Assembly: GCF_000004075.3 (NCBI RefSeq)
Contig: NC_026657.2
Coordinates: forward strand, 30,784,408 to 30,848,407
Direction: 5' to 3'
Length of the DNA stretch: 64,000 nt
From: Cucumis sativus
Lineage: Eukaryota > Streptophyta > Magnoliopsida > Cucurbitales > Cucurbitaceae
Shown here piece after piece: positions 1 through 11,855 of the stretch. Made by a program: the position numbers and the translations under genes. Under the pieces are notes generated by a model, which had not been told where the DNA came from, made no database searches, and was given only the letters and a program-made list of their open reading frames with translations. Position 1 is the first letter of the stretch. Every line of letters starts with the position of its first letter.

Positions 1-40
1 GAGAACTGATCTGGAGTTTGACTGTGTGGTGCTTTCTCAG

Positions 41-1572
41 GAATTTTTTGAAGGCTTGGGAATCTACATTCTGTCTTTTGATAGACCTGGTTATGGAGAG
101 AGTGATCCCAACCCGAAGAGGACGGTGAAGAGTGCGGCTATGGACATAGAAGAACTTGCAGACCAATTGGCACTTGGATCCAAATTCTATGTTATTGGAG
201 GTTCCATGGGTGGGCTAATAGTTTGGAGCTGTCTGAAGTACATTCCAAACAGGTACAATATATGGCATATGCATTTAGCTTAGCTACCTCTATTCAAGTC
301 CAATGAATAGAACATGATATTGAATGCAGAGTTTTGGATGTTAAATCATCAATCAACCCAAAAGTTTATGCTGATGAGTTACATTATATTTAATTATATT
401 GATAGTTTAGTACTCTTTTTCCTGTGGGTTTGAACATTCGTTAGATGCTCAGAAAGTGTAAATCAACGTAATTAAAGACAAATGATATTAGTGAGATTCA
501 TGGGTAGGACCTCTTACTAAGATATTGTACTAAATCACAAATCAACCCCAAAGCTTATGTTGGAGAGTGTAGTAAATGTAATTATTTCAATACTTTAACG
601 CTTTTATAACTATTTCTTTTCGTGTAAGGTCACATAGTGATTGAGAAAGAATTTGATGTCTCATAATTCCTAATAGGCTGGCGGGAGCAGTACTAATAGC
701 TCCAGTTATCAACTATTGGTGGTCAGGTCTTCCTGAAAATTTATCTAACGAAGCTTTCAAATGGAAACCATTGCAAGACCAATGGGCTCTAAGTGTCGCA
801 CACTATACTCCTTGGCTTACATACTGGTGGAACACACGGAAATGGTTTCCTGCTTCAAGTATTATCGCTCACAATCCTGACGTTCTTTCGCCTGCCGACA
901 AAAATCTCATTCCTAAGCTCTCATTTAGACATGAGTATGCGGTAAGTATTTTGTTTTCTCGTTTGATAATCTCATTATGTTTCTAAAAATAACCCGAGGT
1001 TTCTTTACCATGTGGAGAAACAGAGAGAAAGTTGATATAGAACACTTGATTAGAAAGTTCGAATTGGAACAGAGTCCTTTCGTATTGGTTGTAGTTCTTC
1101 ATACATTTTCTTTTTTGTATGTTGTAAATTCTTTTTCTCCATGAAAGTTCGGTTTCTTCTTAAAGGAAATATGACTCCATCACCTCTCCTTTTTGTCTCG
1201 CCATTACATATCATAATAAAACAATGTACAATCTTCTTGGAAAATGTTTCAGTAACTGCTGAATGCGGTTTGCAGGCTCAGATTAGACAACAAGGTGAAT
1301 ATGAATCCCTCCATCAGGATCTAAATGTTGGATTCAGCAGCTGGGAGTTCAGTCCTCTGGACCTAAAAAATCCATTCCCTCACAATAATGGGTCAATCCA
1401 CATATGGCAGGGAGACGACGATAGGGTCGTGTCTCCTAAACTGCAACGTTACATCGCCGAAAAGCTCCCATGGATTCGCTACCACGAGGTATCCGGTGCT
1501 GGACACTTGTTCTCTTATGCTGATAAGGTTTATGATTCTGTGATCACTGCTCTTTTACTTGAAGAGAAATGA
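41..1572 (+). CDS. alpha/beta-hydrolase, 5'-truncated by window edge (tandem copy 1)
   Basis: Three exons are visible: 41-252, 677-941 and 1276-1572 (stop TGA), joined by GT-AG introns in consistent frame. Exon lengths (212, 265, 297) are identical to the last three exons of the neighbouring gene at 3218-8433, so the two are a tandem duplicate pair. The nucleophile elbow reads G-G-S-M-G-G, the acid loop contains WQGDDDRVV, and the histidine lies in GAGHLF, so the Ser-Asp-His triad is complete in the visible part. The family is an uncharacterised plant alpha/beta-fold hydrolase (At2g36290-like, from memory), usually membrane-anchored at the N-terminus; the anchor exons lie upstream of this window. 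Substrate is unknown. The gene looks intact where visible. Confidence 0.88.
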
Positions 1573-3217
1573 ACCTATATGAGCATGTTTTCTGGTCTTG
1601 TGGGATTTATGTGGAGTCTTTTCTTTGGGTAAATGCTTTCAGTTTGATATGCTGTTGTTTGAGAATCCCATTTCTCTTTTATATCATCTTCACTCAAAGT
1701 GTTAACTTGGAGTCAATGGTTTGTTCATCCTTGAACTTGCATTGTAATGGCAGCTCATGAGCACCAATGAAGGGCTTTGGCCTCCATTTTCTGTTCACAT
1801 CTTAACCCAAATTGATTCTCATGGATAATTGACTAGGAAAATGGAAAAATGATTTTTTTTATTACTTCGTGAGTTTACTAATCAGCTGATAGATTACAAG
1901 TATGTTTTCATTGGGCTAAAAATATCAATGAGTATAAATGAAATAACTTTGATGTTTTCATAGTAATTAACAACTTGAGCATAGCGTTAAAACATTATAT
2001 CTTCTAATTTCAATACTTTTGAAACTGAAAATTTTCTTGCTATTTTGTTAAACATGTCATTAATCAAAACTTGACTTTCTAACTCATTAAACAAAAGTTT
2101 CTACCGGTAAAAAAAATGTTCGTAGACTCTTAGGAAGTTAACTCGAATAGACCGTATTATAAAGAAAATATTTCTTAACTATTATATACGTTTATCAAAT
2201 TTGTTAAATATACGTTTATCCCACCTCAAATAAAATAAGTTGGATCTATCAAATTTCATGGAAATTATGAATTAGTCCATAAACTTTGATTTGTAAACAA
2301 TTTAAACGATATATATTCAATTTTATAGCCATCTTTTTCAATAACTTTAATATACAACAACGTCGTTCATGTATTTTAGAATAGCCAGTAACGATTTAGT
2401 CGTCATCATGAAATTTATTGTTACACCTTGAAATTTCTTACATTGATATATCAATAAACTGATTAGAGAACCAATGGCTATAAAGTTTAAATAGTAATTT
2501 TTTTAAAAAAACACATTTTAATTTTAGAAGTAATTTTTTACCTCAAACATTGTATCATTACCAACTTTCACTAAATCATTATCTACTAAAAAATAAATAA
2601 ACCTAGGTGAAACGTGATTTTTATTCTTTATTAAAAAATATCACTTAGATAAGTTTTCCATTAAAAAAAAAAGTCTTACATAACTTTTGGTTGTAAATCA
2701 TATTCTTACATTATTTTCATAAAAAGACAACTCATTAGAAAATTAAACATATTCCCAAAATTAGATTGCGGTAAGAAATAAGAATTTAAAATATTATTTT
2801 ATTGCTTATCCTTTATTATTGGTTCAATTTTAGTTCCTATTATCAATTTATTTTTATTACTTTTTATTAGCATATTGTATTTTTTTCTGAAAAATTATTA
2901 TAGTTGTTTAATTAATTTCAATTACTAGAACTAAATTAGAACTTTTAAAAAAAGTATTAAAATTGAACCAAACTCCAAAATAAATAAACCAAAATAGTAT
3001 TTTAATCCAAAATATATTATTATTATTATTGTGAATAAAAATATGTATTATTGATTTTACAAATAAAGCACATAAAGGAAAAGCAAAAAAGAAAGAAAAA
3101 ACATCTTCGTTGTTGAATCTCTCTGTTTTTCCCACGCTCTCACTTTCCTTTCAGATCTTCCCTTCCATTGATCTCCACGAAATTCAGGGCGAGGTCTGAT
3201 CTGTAGGTAGGACTCAA
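1573..3217. other. intergenic, hydrolase 1 to hydrolase 2
   Basis: The first ~230 bases are probably the 3'-UTR of the upstream hydrolase. The rest is very AT-rich with runs of A and T and no coding potential. The last ~150 bases, which turn richer in C and T (around 3100-3217), probably hold the transcription start and 5'-UTR of the second hydrolase gene. Confidence 0.6.
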
Positions 3218-6200
3218 ATGGCGGGAGGTGTGAGCCGGAAGATATCGGCAGCATCGGCTAGAGCTCATACAAGAAGAGCTAAGAAGAGCAGTTCTTCCCC
3301 GATTTCTTCAGGTTGCCTATCTCCATTTCTTTTTCCGTTTTATTCACTGCTTCTTTAATTTTCTTCGTAGTTTATTGTGTTTTCCTATGCTCAATTTTTC
3401 ATGTTAATCGTCTTCGTTCTGAAGTTGGAAGTAAGGAAGAAGCATTGTAGTTCTCAGTCTGCTTATTATGGCTTTGACTAAGCTATAGCAATGATCAAAA
3501 TTCGCCTAAGCTGTAGTTTATGGTGCTAGTTTCAATTTCTGACCTCAGCTTTAGAATCATCGGGATGATTTTTCATTCTCTATTTTTGTCATCAAGCTGG
3601 TGATACGTTCTTGTTATTTGTTGTTAGTGATCTATTGTTTTGTTGGTGATGGTATGGTCGTGATTTCTTCAATTGTTTTCCCGCCAGTTATCGTTAATGC
3701 ATAAACGGAGTAGTATGAGTAGATCTAACGCCTGGAACAAGTTGACTTGTTACTTGTATCAGGAAGATGTGGCCTATTGTCTGAAAGAGCATTTGATTTC
3801 GATCTATTTGGCTGATTCTGCGTGCTTTTAGTTTGACCTAGTGTGTAGTTCAAATATTTTTGGGAGGGGCACCATGATTTTTTTATACTTGTTTTTTTTT
3901 GTTTTCATATTATAGGTTTTTGTTTGTATGATTATCGATATATATCAAAGGTTCCTCTTCTATACTTTGAAATTTCTGACAGTTACTTAAGAATTTCATT
4001 GCCTTAAAGACTCTCAAACTTTTGCAAACATTTGATTGCCGTAGCGTTTTGAGATCCTGTACTTGTCTTTGGACTTTGCCAATTAACTAAAGAAGTTTCA
4101 TAAAAAACATTTTCTTTCTAACAGTTACTTCAGAATTTTATTGCCTTAAAGAATCTCTACACATATCTATATGACCCGTTGGTCTATGTTTGAAGTCTCT
4201 TTTGGGGGTCCTTTATGCGTTTGGTTGGAAATAGAGGTCTTGTATGCTTGACTCAATTGTTGTAATAGCAAACTTGTCCAGCTCAGATGACCTTCAGAGA
4301 CTTGAAACCAATTATTTTCTAGATATCTGTTTGTTGAGAGAAAAAGAAAACAAAGGAAAGAGAGAAAGAGAACTGAAAGAATCATCGAGCAAAGACTAGT
4401 CTTAGTTGGAGCTAGTTTGTGCAAGCTTATTCTTTTTAAGCCGTCAGTGGATTGTTTTCAGTTTTTCCTAATTTTTAACATAAATAATTTTCTTTTAAAA
4501 GTAAGATTATCAAATTTGAGTTTATTTTATTTAATTTGAGTTGATATTAGAACAACCACGAACCAATCCAATCCAGATGATGTCAAGTTGTTTAACCCTC
4601 AACTGCCCATTTTAGTCCATAATTTGTCTGGTTTAGGTTGATCAGGTGTTATTGAATTTCTTTAACATCCTAACCCCCCTTTCCTGGATTTGTTACTGTT
4701 TAGAACTGAATGCCTATCTTGTGATCTATCAGTACAATCTTATCTGAGTGGATATGGTTCTTCATCCCTTTTTTTTTATATTATAGATATTTTCCTTGTT
4801 ATATGAGCATTTGATATCATCTCATAATATAAATGAAAAGTTATTCCTCGTTAAAAGAAGGAAAAAACAAGATCTTTCCCATGTTATAGAACAAGTAATA
4901 TTATTTTTGTCTAATTTTATCTTTTTTCAGTTTTATTTTCTTTTTGTTCCTTTTTATTTTATGCACTTTAAAACCAAAATTGTGTTGCCCTTAATGTGTG
5001 TATGTACTAGCTCTTCTGATTTGAATTCAAAATAACAGGACTGCTGAGGAATATAGCAGTGCTGCTCTTTTTTGGATTTTTGGCCTGGGGTTATCAGGCA
5101 ATCCAGCCTCCTGCACCCAAAATATGTGGTTCTCCCGAGGGTCCTCCTATCACAGCACCAAGAATAAAACTTAGAGATGGTAGGTATTTGGCGTACAAGG
5201 AGCACGGGGTCCCAAAAGATTCGGCTAAATACAAAATTATCTATATCCATAGCTTTTGTTCTTGCAGACACAATGCCATTATTGCAAATACCATCTCTCC
5301 GGTATCATTTATATTTCACCTTTTAATGTTTATTGAAATGTTCTGGAAAGGCATCTAAACGCTCAAATGTGATCAGTCTAAAGTTGAATCTCTATTGACA
5401 CCTTGCAGGACATAATTGATAACTTAGGAATCTACATTCTATCATTTGACAGATCTGGTTATGGAGAGAGTGATCCAAATCCAAATCGAACTCCAAAAAC
5501 CATTGCTTATGATATAGAGGAGCTAGCTGATCAATTGGAGCTAGGATCCAAATTCTACGTTGTTGGATTTTCCATGGGTGGCCAAGCAGTTTGGAGCTGT
5601 CTAAATTATATTCCTAACAGGTATGAACCCACACCTGAAAATGAATGTTAAGAATCATTTGCTACATCAAAATGAAAAAGAGTTTCAGAAAGAATAAATG
5701 AATATTCCATTGCGTTGTTTTTATGTGAAAGGATATGAAGGACACGGAAAGCAATTTATCTATTTGTGTTTCTTCTTGTATGGCAAGGATTTTTATTTTT
5801 AATTTTATTTTTATTAATTTTGTTACAAAAAAAAAAAAACTACCAACAGGCTAGCAGGAGCAGCACTATTGGCGCCAGTTGTTAACTACTGGTGGCCTGG
5901 GCTCCCTGCAAACTTAACGAATGAAGCTTTCTACCAACAGTTTCGGCAGGATCAGTGGACAGTTCGTGTAGCTCATTACACCCCTTGGCTTACCTACTGG
6001 TGGAATACACAAAGATGGTTTCCTTCTTCTAGTATTATTGCTGGTAATCCTGAAGTTCTATCTCGTCAAGACAAAGAACTCTTGTCCAAGCAAGTGGGAA
6101 GGGAAGAGTGTGAGGTATGTGACCTCTCTGTATGAAATCTTGCTTTCTACTTTTTTGATCTTATCTTATTCTGTGCTGACTGTATGTTAGTTGATCATGG

Positions 6201-8433
6201 TCCTAAATGTGTCAAATTAAAGGATGCACTCCGTAAGTAATTTATCGGCCAAGATTGAGAGGTGAGTTGAGGGTCAGTGAACATAGAAAAGTCAATGGCA
6301 ATTGGCATATCCTCTGCCAAGCATTTGGGTTTTATTTGTTTTGTTTTATTTCCCCAAAGGCTCAAGATTGAGCAGTGGTGTAAAGGAACTTAAAATGCAT
6401 TGAGAGATCTGGGTAACTTGTTGAACATTAGTCAAGTGAAAGAAATAGTAAAGGGAGAAACCAAACTTGTAGTCATGATGGGGGAAGAAAAATTTCCAAT
6501 GAAAAATTTATTGCTCCCTTTTGCAATGCTCTTACTGGGAGAGAAATGGAAGGAAGAAGGTTCATCTGAAGAATTTTGGAAGGGATTAGGGAAGTCTGTG
6601 TGATGTAGGGTGAGAGGAATAGCAGGGTGTTAGGGGGTGAAGAGGGATACTAGGTAGAGTTGGTCTCTTGTTTGTTTTTATGTTTTTCATTGGGCTTCGA
6701 ATTCGAGGGTTTTTGTTATTACTCTATAAACACCATCTTGTATCGTTGAAGTCCTCTTTTATGTGTGCTGCTTTTTTGTGTGCCAGTGTATTCTATCATT
6801 TTTCTCAAAGAAAGTCGTTCCTATTAAAAAAAAAAGTGATGTGTGTAGAGAAGTTTGGATTATATCCTACACCAATACCAAAGGACAAAGTAGAAGAAAG
6901 AAAAATGTATGATCACAGATTCTCAATATCAAATTATGATAACGCCAAGAGAGAAAGGCACCAAATGTGTAAAAGCTTCAGCCAGCCACATGAAGATACT
7001 AAGTTGGAACATAGAGGGGTTTGGGGACTATAGCAAGAGGGGTACAATCAAGGATTTTATCGAAGAAATTTATTTGGAAGTAGCTTTGCTATAGGAACCA
7101 AGACAGTTGAAGGGAATGCTGATAATGTGGATGAGATGGGAAAATAACCGAGGCAGTTGAAGTTTTAAAGAAAGCTTTTTTGAGTCCGTGAGATATGATG
7201 AATATTCATGGTCCAACGTGTTGCAGAGAAAGAAGTTATTGGTTGAAATCAAAAGCTTTCTTGGTCTTTTTTTGAGGACTTGGTGCTTGGGAGGCAATAT
7301 CAATGTAACTTCCTGTTGATCGTGCAAGAAGTCCAATAGGGAGAGGAACATGAAGTATGAAGAAATGTGGCGTGTTGATTAAATTCTCTACGAGGGTGGA
7401 GCTCTAAAATACTAATGATATCTTTGAAGTGATTTGAAGATTTTTAAAAACACCTTTGTTAGTCCAACTAAACCAAATGAAAATTGAGTGGCCAGTGCTC
7501 CATTACTTTCTTGTGATCCTCCCAAACATTTTTAATCTGGTCATCTTGAGTTTTTCCTGGGAGTGAAATGATCTCATCTGGTTTGAAAAGCTAAGGCCCT
7601 GCTCGAAACCAAATTGTTTTTTGCTTTTTGAAACCGATAGCCAGCCACTACCCAGGGAGAGGTCCTCCATCTTTAAGATGATTCTTCCGGTCTAACATTT
7701 GGTTATGAGCCGGCTTGACTAACAAAGATGGACTGGTTGATTTGTAGCATTCTAACATGCAAGAAGTATGTACTACTTCTTATGCCTTCTCCACAGTAGT
7801 TTTAACCTGTCATAAGGAAACATTTTAATTCTGTAGCAAATACTAAAACTACTAATAACAAAAGTTTTTAAAACTGTTTTTCTTTTAAAGTTTTCAAAAC
7901 TTACTATGGGTTTTAAAACAAACACAAAAAGCAAGTAACACAGCAAATGGAAATAGTGCATGTAAGCTTAAATTTGAGAACCAGAAAGTTAAAAATCAAA
8001 TGGTGTTATTAAACGTGAGCACTAAAACAGGAAATATGATACAAAATGCTAACATACATTATAATCAGCTGGTCTTCCTGTAAAAAGTGCCCTGATAAAT
8101 ATTTACTTTTTGATGTTGCTGGGATGGAATCGTCAGCTTGTATTTAGCCAACAAGGAGAATACGAGTCCATTCACAAGGATACGAACGTTGGATTTGGGA
8201 GGTGGGAATTTAGTCCTCTGGATCTTGAAAACCCTTTCCCAGGTAATGAAGGTTCGGTCCATTTATGGCATGGAGATGAAGACAAGCTCGTGCCTGTCAC
8301 TCTCCAACGTTACATTGCCAAACAGCTTTCATGGATTCATTATCACGAGATAGCAGGTGCTGGTCATCGCTTTCCCTATGCTGATGGCATGTCTGAATCC
8401 ATCATTAAAGCTCTTCTCCTTAACAACAAATAA
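3218..8433 (+). CDS. alpha/beta-hydrolase, membrane-anchored (tandem copy 2)
   Basis: Five exons give 376 aa: 3218-3311, 5039-5301, 5409-5620, 5850-6114 and 8137-8433 (stop TAA). The N-terminus is basic and Ser-rich (about residues 1-31), followed by a hydrophobic segment LLRNIAVLLFFGFLAWGY that is likely a signal anchor. The catalytic domain has the elbow GFSMGG (Ser near residue 174), the acid loop HGDEDKLVP (Asp near 325/327) and GAGH (His near 355). The usual HG oxyanion motif after the first strand reads H-S-F-C-S-C-R here. The start is the first ATG after a C/T-rich leader and supplies phase 1 for exon 2. Intron 4 is 2,022 nt against 334 nt in the tandem copy, because of LINE fragments. 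The role is unknown; family assignment At2g36290-like is from memory. Confidence 0.92.
6660..6832 (+). mobile_element. LINE 3'-end tail fragment in hydrolase intron 4
   Basis: The stretch ends in a TG-rich segment (GTGTGCCAGTGTATT), then TTTCTCAAAGAAAG and an A-run near 6825-6834. The same 3'-tail pattern ends the LINE fragment at 42880-43445 (GTGTGCCCGTGTATT, then TTCTCAATGAAAG and an A-rich end). It is the terminal part of a non-LTR element in sense orientation to the host gene. The preceding 6330-6660 may also belong to it but has no recognisable domain. Confidence 0.55.
6990..7360 (+). mobile_element. LINE ORF2 endonuclease remnant in hydrolase intron 4
   Basis: From the ATG at 6990 the frame reads MKILSWNIEGFG, the characteristic start of plant LINE ORF2 apurinic endonuclease (usual form MKxxSWNxRGLG). 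A little downstream, 7281-7310 encodes WCLGGNINVT, matching the GGDFNV catalytic motif with Asp changed to Asn. The frame is broken by stops at 7092-7094 and later, so it is dead. It follows a LINE 3' tail, so at least two insertions or a rearrangement are involved. Confidence 0.7.
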
Positions 8434-10329
8434 GGGTTTTTATTGTTACCATCTTCTTCTAGGTTGGTGTTCCTTCATTACTCCATTTTTGTCTCTCTTC
8501 CTTGCTACATTATATTTATAACTTTGTCTTCGTTTCGCTGCTTGAAGTTTTACCTCATTTTGATAGCACAATTATTGATCTTTGATGTTATGTTATAAGT
8601 GGTCATCTATCTAGGATCTAATATCAGTTTCTTTGATTATCGAATGTTCTACGTTAGGTTGGGTGTATTGAGTTTATGTGCACCTTAGCTAAATCTTATT
8701 AGAGTTAGATAATATCTAATAGTTAGGAAGCTTGTAAGAATTAATTCACTAGGCAGGCGGTAATTATGATTTGATAATGCAAATTATTAGACCTTTTTAG
8801 CCAGTCATCTAGAGGTAGAATGTTTAAATTTTAAATAACTTATTTTACTAATGTTTTTATATATTAAAATCTTACTGTTGATGAACTGAGTAAGGTTAAA
8901 CATTCTATTTAAACTTTAGAAGATAAATAATTAACTCTTGAAGATGGAGTCATGAGTATTAATCATATAGAACAGAGATTTATTGTCATCATTATTGAGT
9001 ATTGAGTAACATTATATTTAAACTAACTTAACATGTACGGAGTGTCACTTTATACTAAAAAAAATTTAGCTGCTACTAAATATGAATCTAAACAATAAAA
9101 AAGCTAAATTATTTTGTACTCAATCACATTAATTTAATTTTGCAAATGTTAATTAATCATTCCTATGTAAAATGCTCCTCAAAAGACAAAAAATATAACG
9201 AAAGAGAGTGATGGACCCCATATTTGTCATATATAAGTATTCACTATTATAGGGTATTTTAAGTACAATGTTAACTTTTTTATTGCTAATCAAAAAGTAC
9301 GTAAGCTTTGAAAGTTATCAAAAAAATACTTAAGCTTCATAACTTGTTCGCTTATTGTACTAAGTGCCATTGATCACTCTCTATTATAAACAAGGTTTGT
9401 AATGTCGATGTTGCGTTATTAATTTTATCATATTCTTTTGTAAATGTAGATAAAATGTTAATTTCCAAAAGTTTATATAAACAAAAAGAAATTTTAAAAC
9501 TTAAGTTATTAAATAAATACTTTATAATATTTAAACAAGCTATTAGGCTAGTTATCTATATTATATTTACATTGTTGTTTGTTATTTTTTTACGTTTAGT
9601 GTTTTCATTGATATGATAATTGATTGACATCTTACATCAACATCAAGCGTACAGAAACAAAAGAAATTTTGATGCCAATAATGAACAGAAATTTAATACA
9701 ATAGACTTAAATTTTAGGAATTTTAGAAAAATAAAACAAACCCATCAAATATATATTTAAAACAATTTTTTAAAAAAAAGAAAAAAACTGATTTGTTCTA
9801 CTATATAAAATATAAAAATATTTCAATCAGCGATTAATCGACTGCTATTAATATTTTTATAAACGATCATGTACTACAATCTAAACTATGGTTTAAATCA
9901 TAATACACAATCGTGCGGTTCACTTTAAACAATGTTGAACATGTTTCAAATTTAAACAATAAAATAATAAACTTTATACAATAGTGGGAAAATTTCATAT
10001 ATAAACAACCGCAAAATAGAAGAAGTACACAACTCATCTTACCATATTTAAAACTAACAAAAACATGCGTAAAATTTATAAAACTTACATAAAACATACG
10101 TAAAATTTATAAAACATACATAAGATTTATGAAAAAATAATCGAACGTCATGAGTTTTTCTTATTTGGCGGTAGGAACTATAAATATTAACAAAAGAAAA
10201 TATAAATATTAACCAAAGAAAATTAAAGTGTTGTTGAAAGGTTATTTTCATAAATTTTTAAAATTGATATAAATTTGTTAAATTGAAGGAAAAGAACAAA
10301 TATACCCCGAAAAGAAGCAAAATAACCAA
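8434..10329. other. intergenic, AT-rich, no gene seen
   Basis: This holds the hydrolase 3'-UTR (to roughly 8650) and then strongly AT-rich sequence with many A and T runs. Open frames on the minus strand at 9867-10251 are low-complexity and I do not accept them as genes. No tRNA, domain or clear repeat was recognised. Confidence 0.5.
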
Positions 10330-10665
10330 CTAGAAATTAACACGTGGCTAGGGTTCAGGTATAGAACTACTTGCATGCGACGATATCGATCATCACCATC
10401 CAAAGTAATCTCTACACCTCCATCTCCTTACGTCATCACCATCTCAAGCCTGCTCAAATTCCCCACTTTTCACCGATCAAACAAGGAAAACAGTACCCTA
10501 ACGTGGAAGCCCTCGATTGGATTATACACCCTCAGTTGTGTGAGCCAGCTACACCAAATCCTTAACCCCGAGATCATACGTGTTCGTCCATTAGAGTCCA
10601 GACAGGATCAAAAAGCGCTAAATAGTGCCACGTCTCATCCACGTGTCGCTCATTGCAGTAGATAG
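10330..10665. promoter_or_regulatory. distal ABRE/RY element island upstream of ABI5-like gene
   Basis: A GC-richer island in AT-rich flanks, 1.0-1.4 kb before the likely TATA box of the bZIP gene. It carries CACGTGGC at 10341-10348 (G-box/ABRE), the RY core TGCATG at 10372-10377, an ACGTCA core near 10429, ACGTGG near 10501, ACGTGT near 10577, CCACGTC near 10628 and CACGTGTC at 10640-10647. ABREs bind group-A bZIPs including ABI5 itself, and RY cores bind B3 factors of the ABI3 type. A control role for the downstream gene is inferred. Confidence 0.55.
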
Positions 10666-11679
10666 GTTCAAAGAAGAAAATAAAGCGATGCTCTCTTTCT
10701 TTCTTTCTTTCTTTCAAATAACTTAAATGTTAGAAAATTTTGAATTATATATTTTTGTTTAATCCTTTCTTATCAAAATAATTTATATAAATTTCTGACT
10801 TCGAGGAATTTTAATAGTGTGGGCTCCACCTCTCTTCTCTCACAGAGACAATGTCAGCAAAAGGCTACCATTTACCACATCCCCTTTAGTTTAGGACACT
10901 GAGTAAAGCTGTTATATAGATATAAATAAATACTGCATACTAATATAATTTATATATACATATACATATACATATGCCTAAAATTATTTTACATTCTAAC
11001 CCTCGAATGGATTTAGTCAATTTTTGTTCGAATCAATATTATTAGTCGGTGGAGTGGTGAATTTGGTATTTCAGTTCTCTCTAATATTCATATTTAAGTC
11101 TCGTATTCTTTACCTTTTTTGAGTTATTTTTATTTTAAATTGCAAAGCACTCGTTATATAGACATTCTTCTAACTTGGAAAAGAAAGCGAAATTTTGACA
11201 AAAAGGAAAATCTATGAGATTTGAGTTCTTTTTTTTAAAAAAAATGGACAAATATTATTAACCTAATCTATTCAAAATTTAGATTTGTCATATTTAATTC
11301 TTTTGAAATATTGCCATATGCTATATTATCAATTTTAAAAATGATACTTATTGCAATTACCTAATTTAATATGTTATTTAAAATTTGTACTTTGAAATAT
11401 ATAAATAAAAATAAATTGGGGGTAGATTTGGTAAAAACAACAAAATGTAAATCTAGCTAAATTAGAAATGTAACTCCTAAATTAAGTCTATGTAACTTAA
11501 TTCCAAATTTGTCCCATTTAAAAAAAGAAAAGTTCAGTTTTGTCCTTGATATTTTCATTATTTTTTTTTAAATGTGAAAAAATAATTTATTTGGTAAGAA
11601 AGTTATGACTAAACAAATTAATAATAATAATAAAGAATAAAATCGGAAGTTTAATTTTAGAAGAAATTTTCCAGTAGAA
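10666..11679. other. ABI5-like promoter spacer with microsatellites
   Basis: AT-rich sequence between the element island and the TATA box. It contains a TTTC-type microsatellite at about 10691-10716 and an alternating ATATAC tract near 10950-10977. No gene is recognised. Confidence 0.5.
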
Positions 11680-11689
11680 TATATAAATG
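11680..11689 (+). promoter_or_regulatory. TATA box of ABI5-like gene
   Basis: The sequence TATATAAATG lies about 25-35 bases before a C/T-rich leader typical of plant 5'-UTRs. That leader continues to a splice donor at 11939, which joins to the exon carrying the start codon (acceptor ending at 12821). Confidence 0.5.
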
Positions 11690-11810
11690 AAGGGACATCC
11701 ATTTGAGTGGAAAAGACCGCAGCTTAAGCTCTTTTGGCGTTCTGTTTCCTTCTCATCTTCTTCAAGCTTCATATTTCTGCAAAGATTCAGAGCTTGGGAA
11801 ACCTTCGTTA

Positions 11811-11855
11811 ATGGCAGCTTCTGTTAGATTGAAAGCCATGGTTTTGAGCTTTTAA
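11811..11855 (+). other. upstream ORF (14 codons) in ABI5-like 5'-leader
   Basis: In the first, non-coding leader exon an ATG at 11811 opens a frame MAASVRLKAMVLSF that ends with TAA at 11853-11855. It starts in good plant context (TTAATGGC) and is the first ATG I see after the likely transcription start. It would be translated before the main start at 12869 and could lower ABI5 output. This is inference. Confidence 0.45.

Noticed and set aside
9867-10251. Overlapping open frames on the minus strand
   Set aside because: Low-complexity AT-rich translation (Phe, Tyr, Ile, Lys runs) with no splice partner or family.
10375-10665. Open frames of 64-96 codons in the ABRE island
   Set aside because: The block is GC-richer so frames stay open by chance. 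The translation has no recognisable family, and the DNA is better explained as regulatory.
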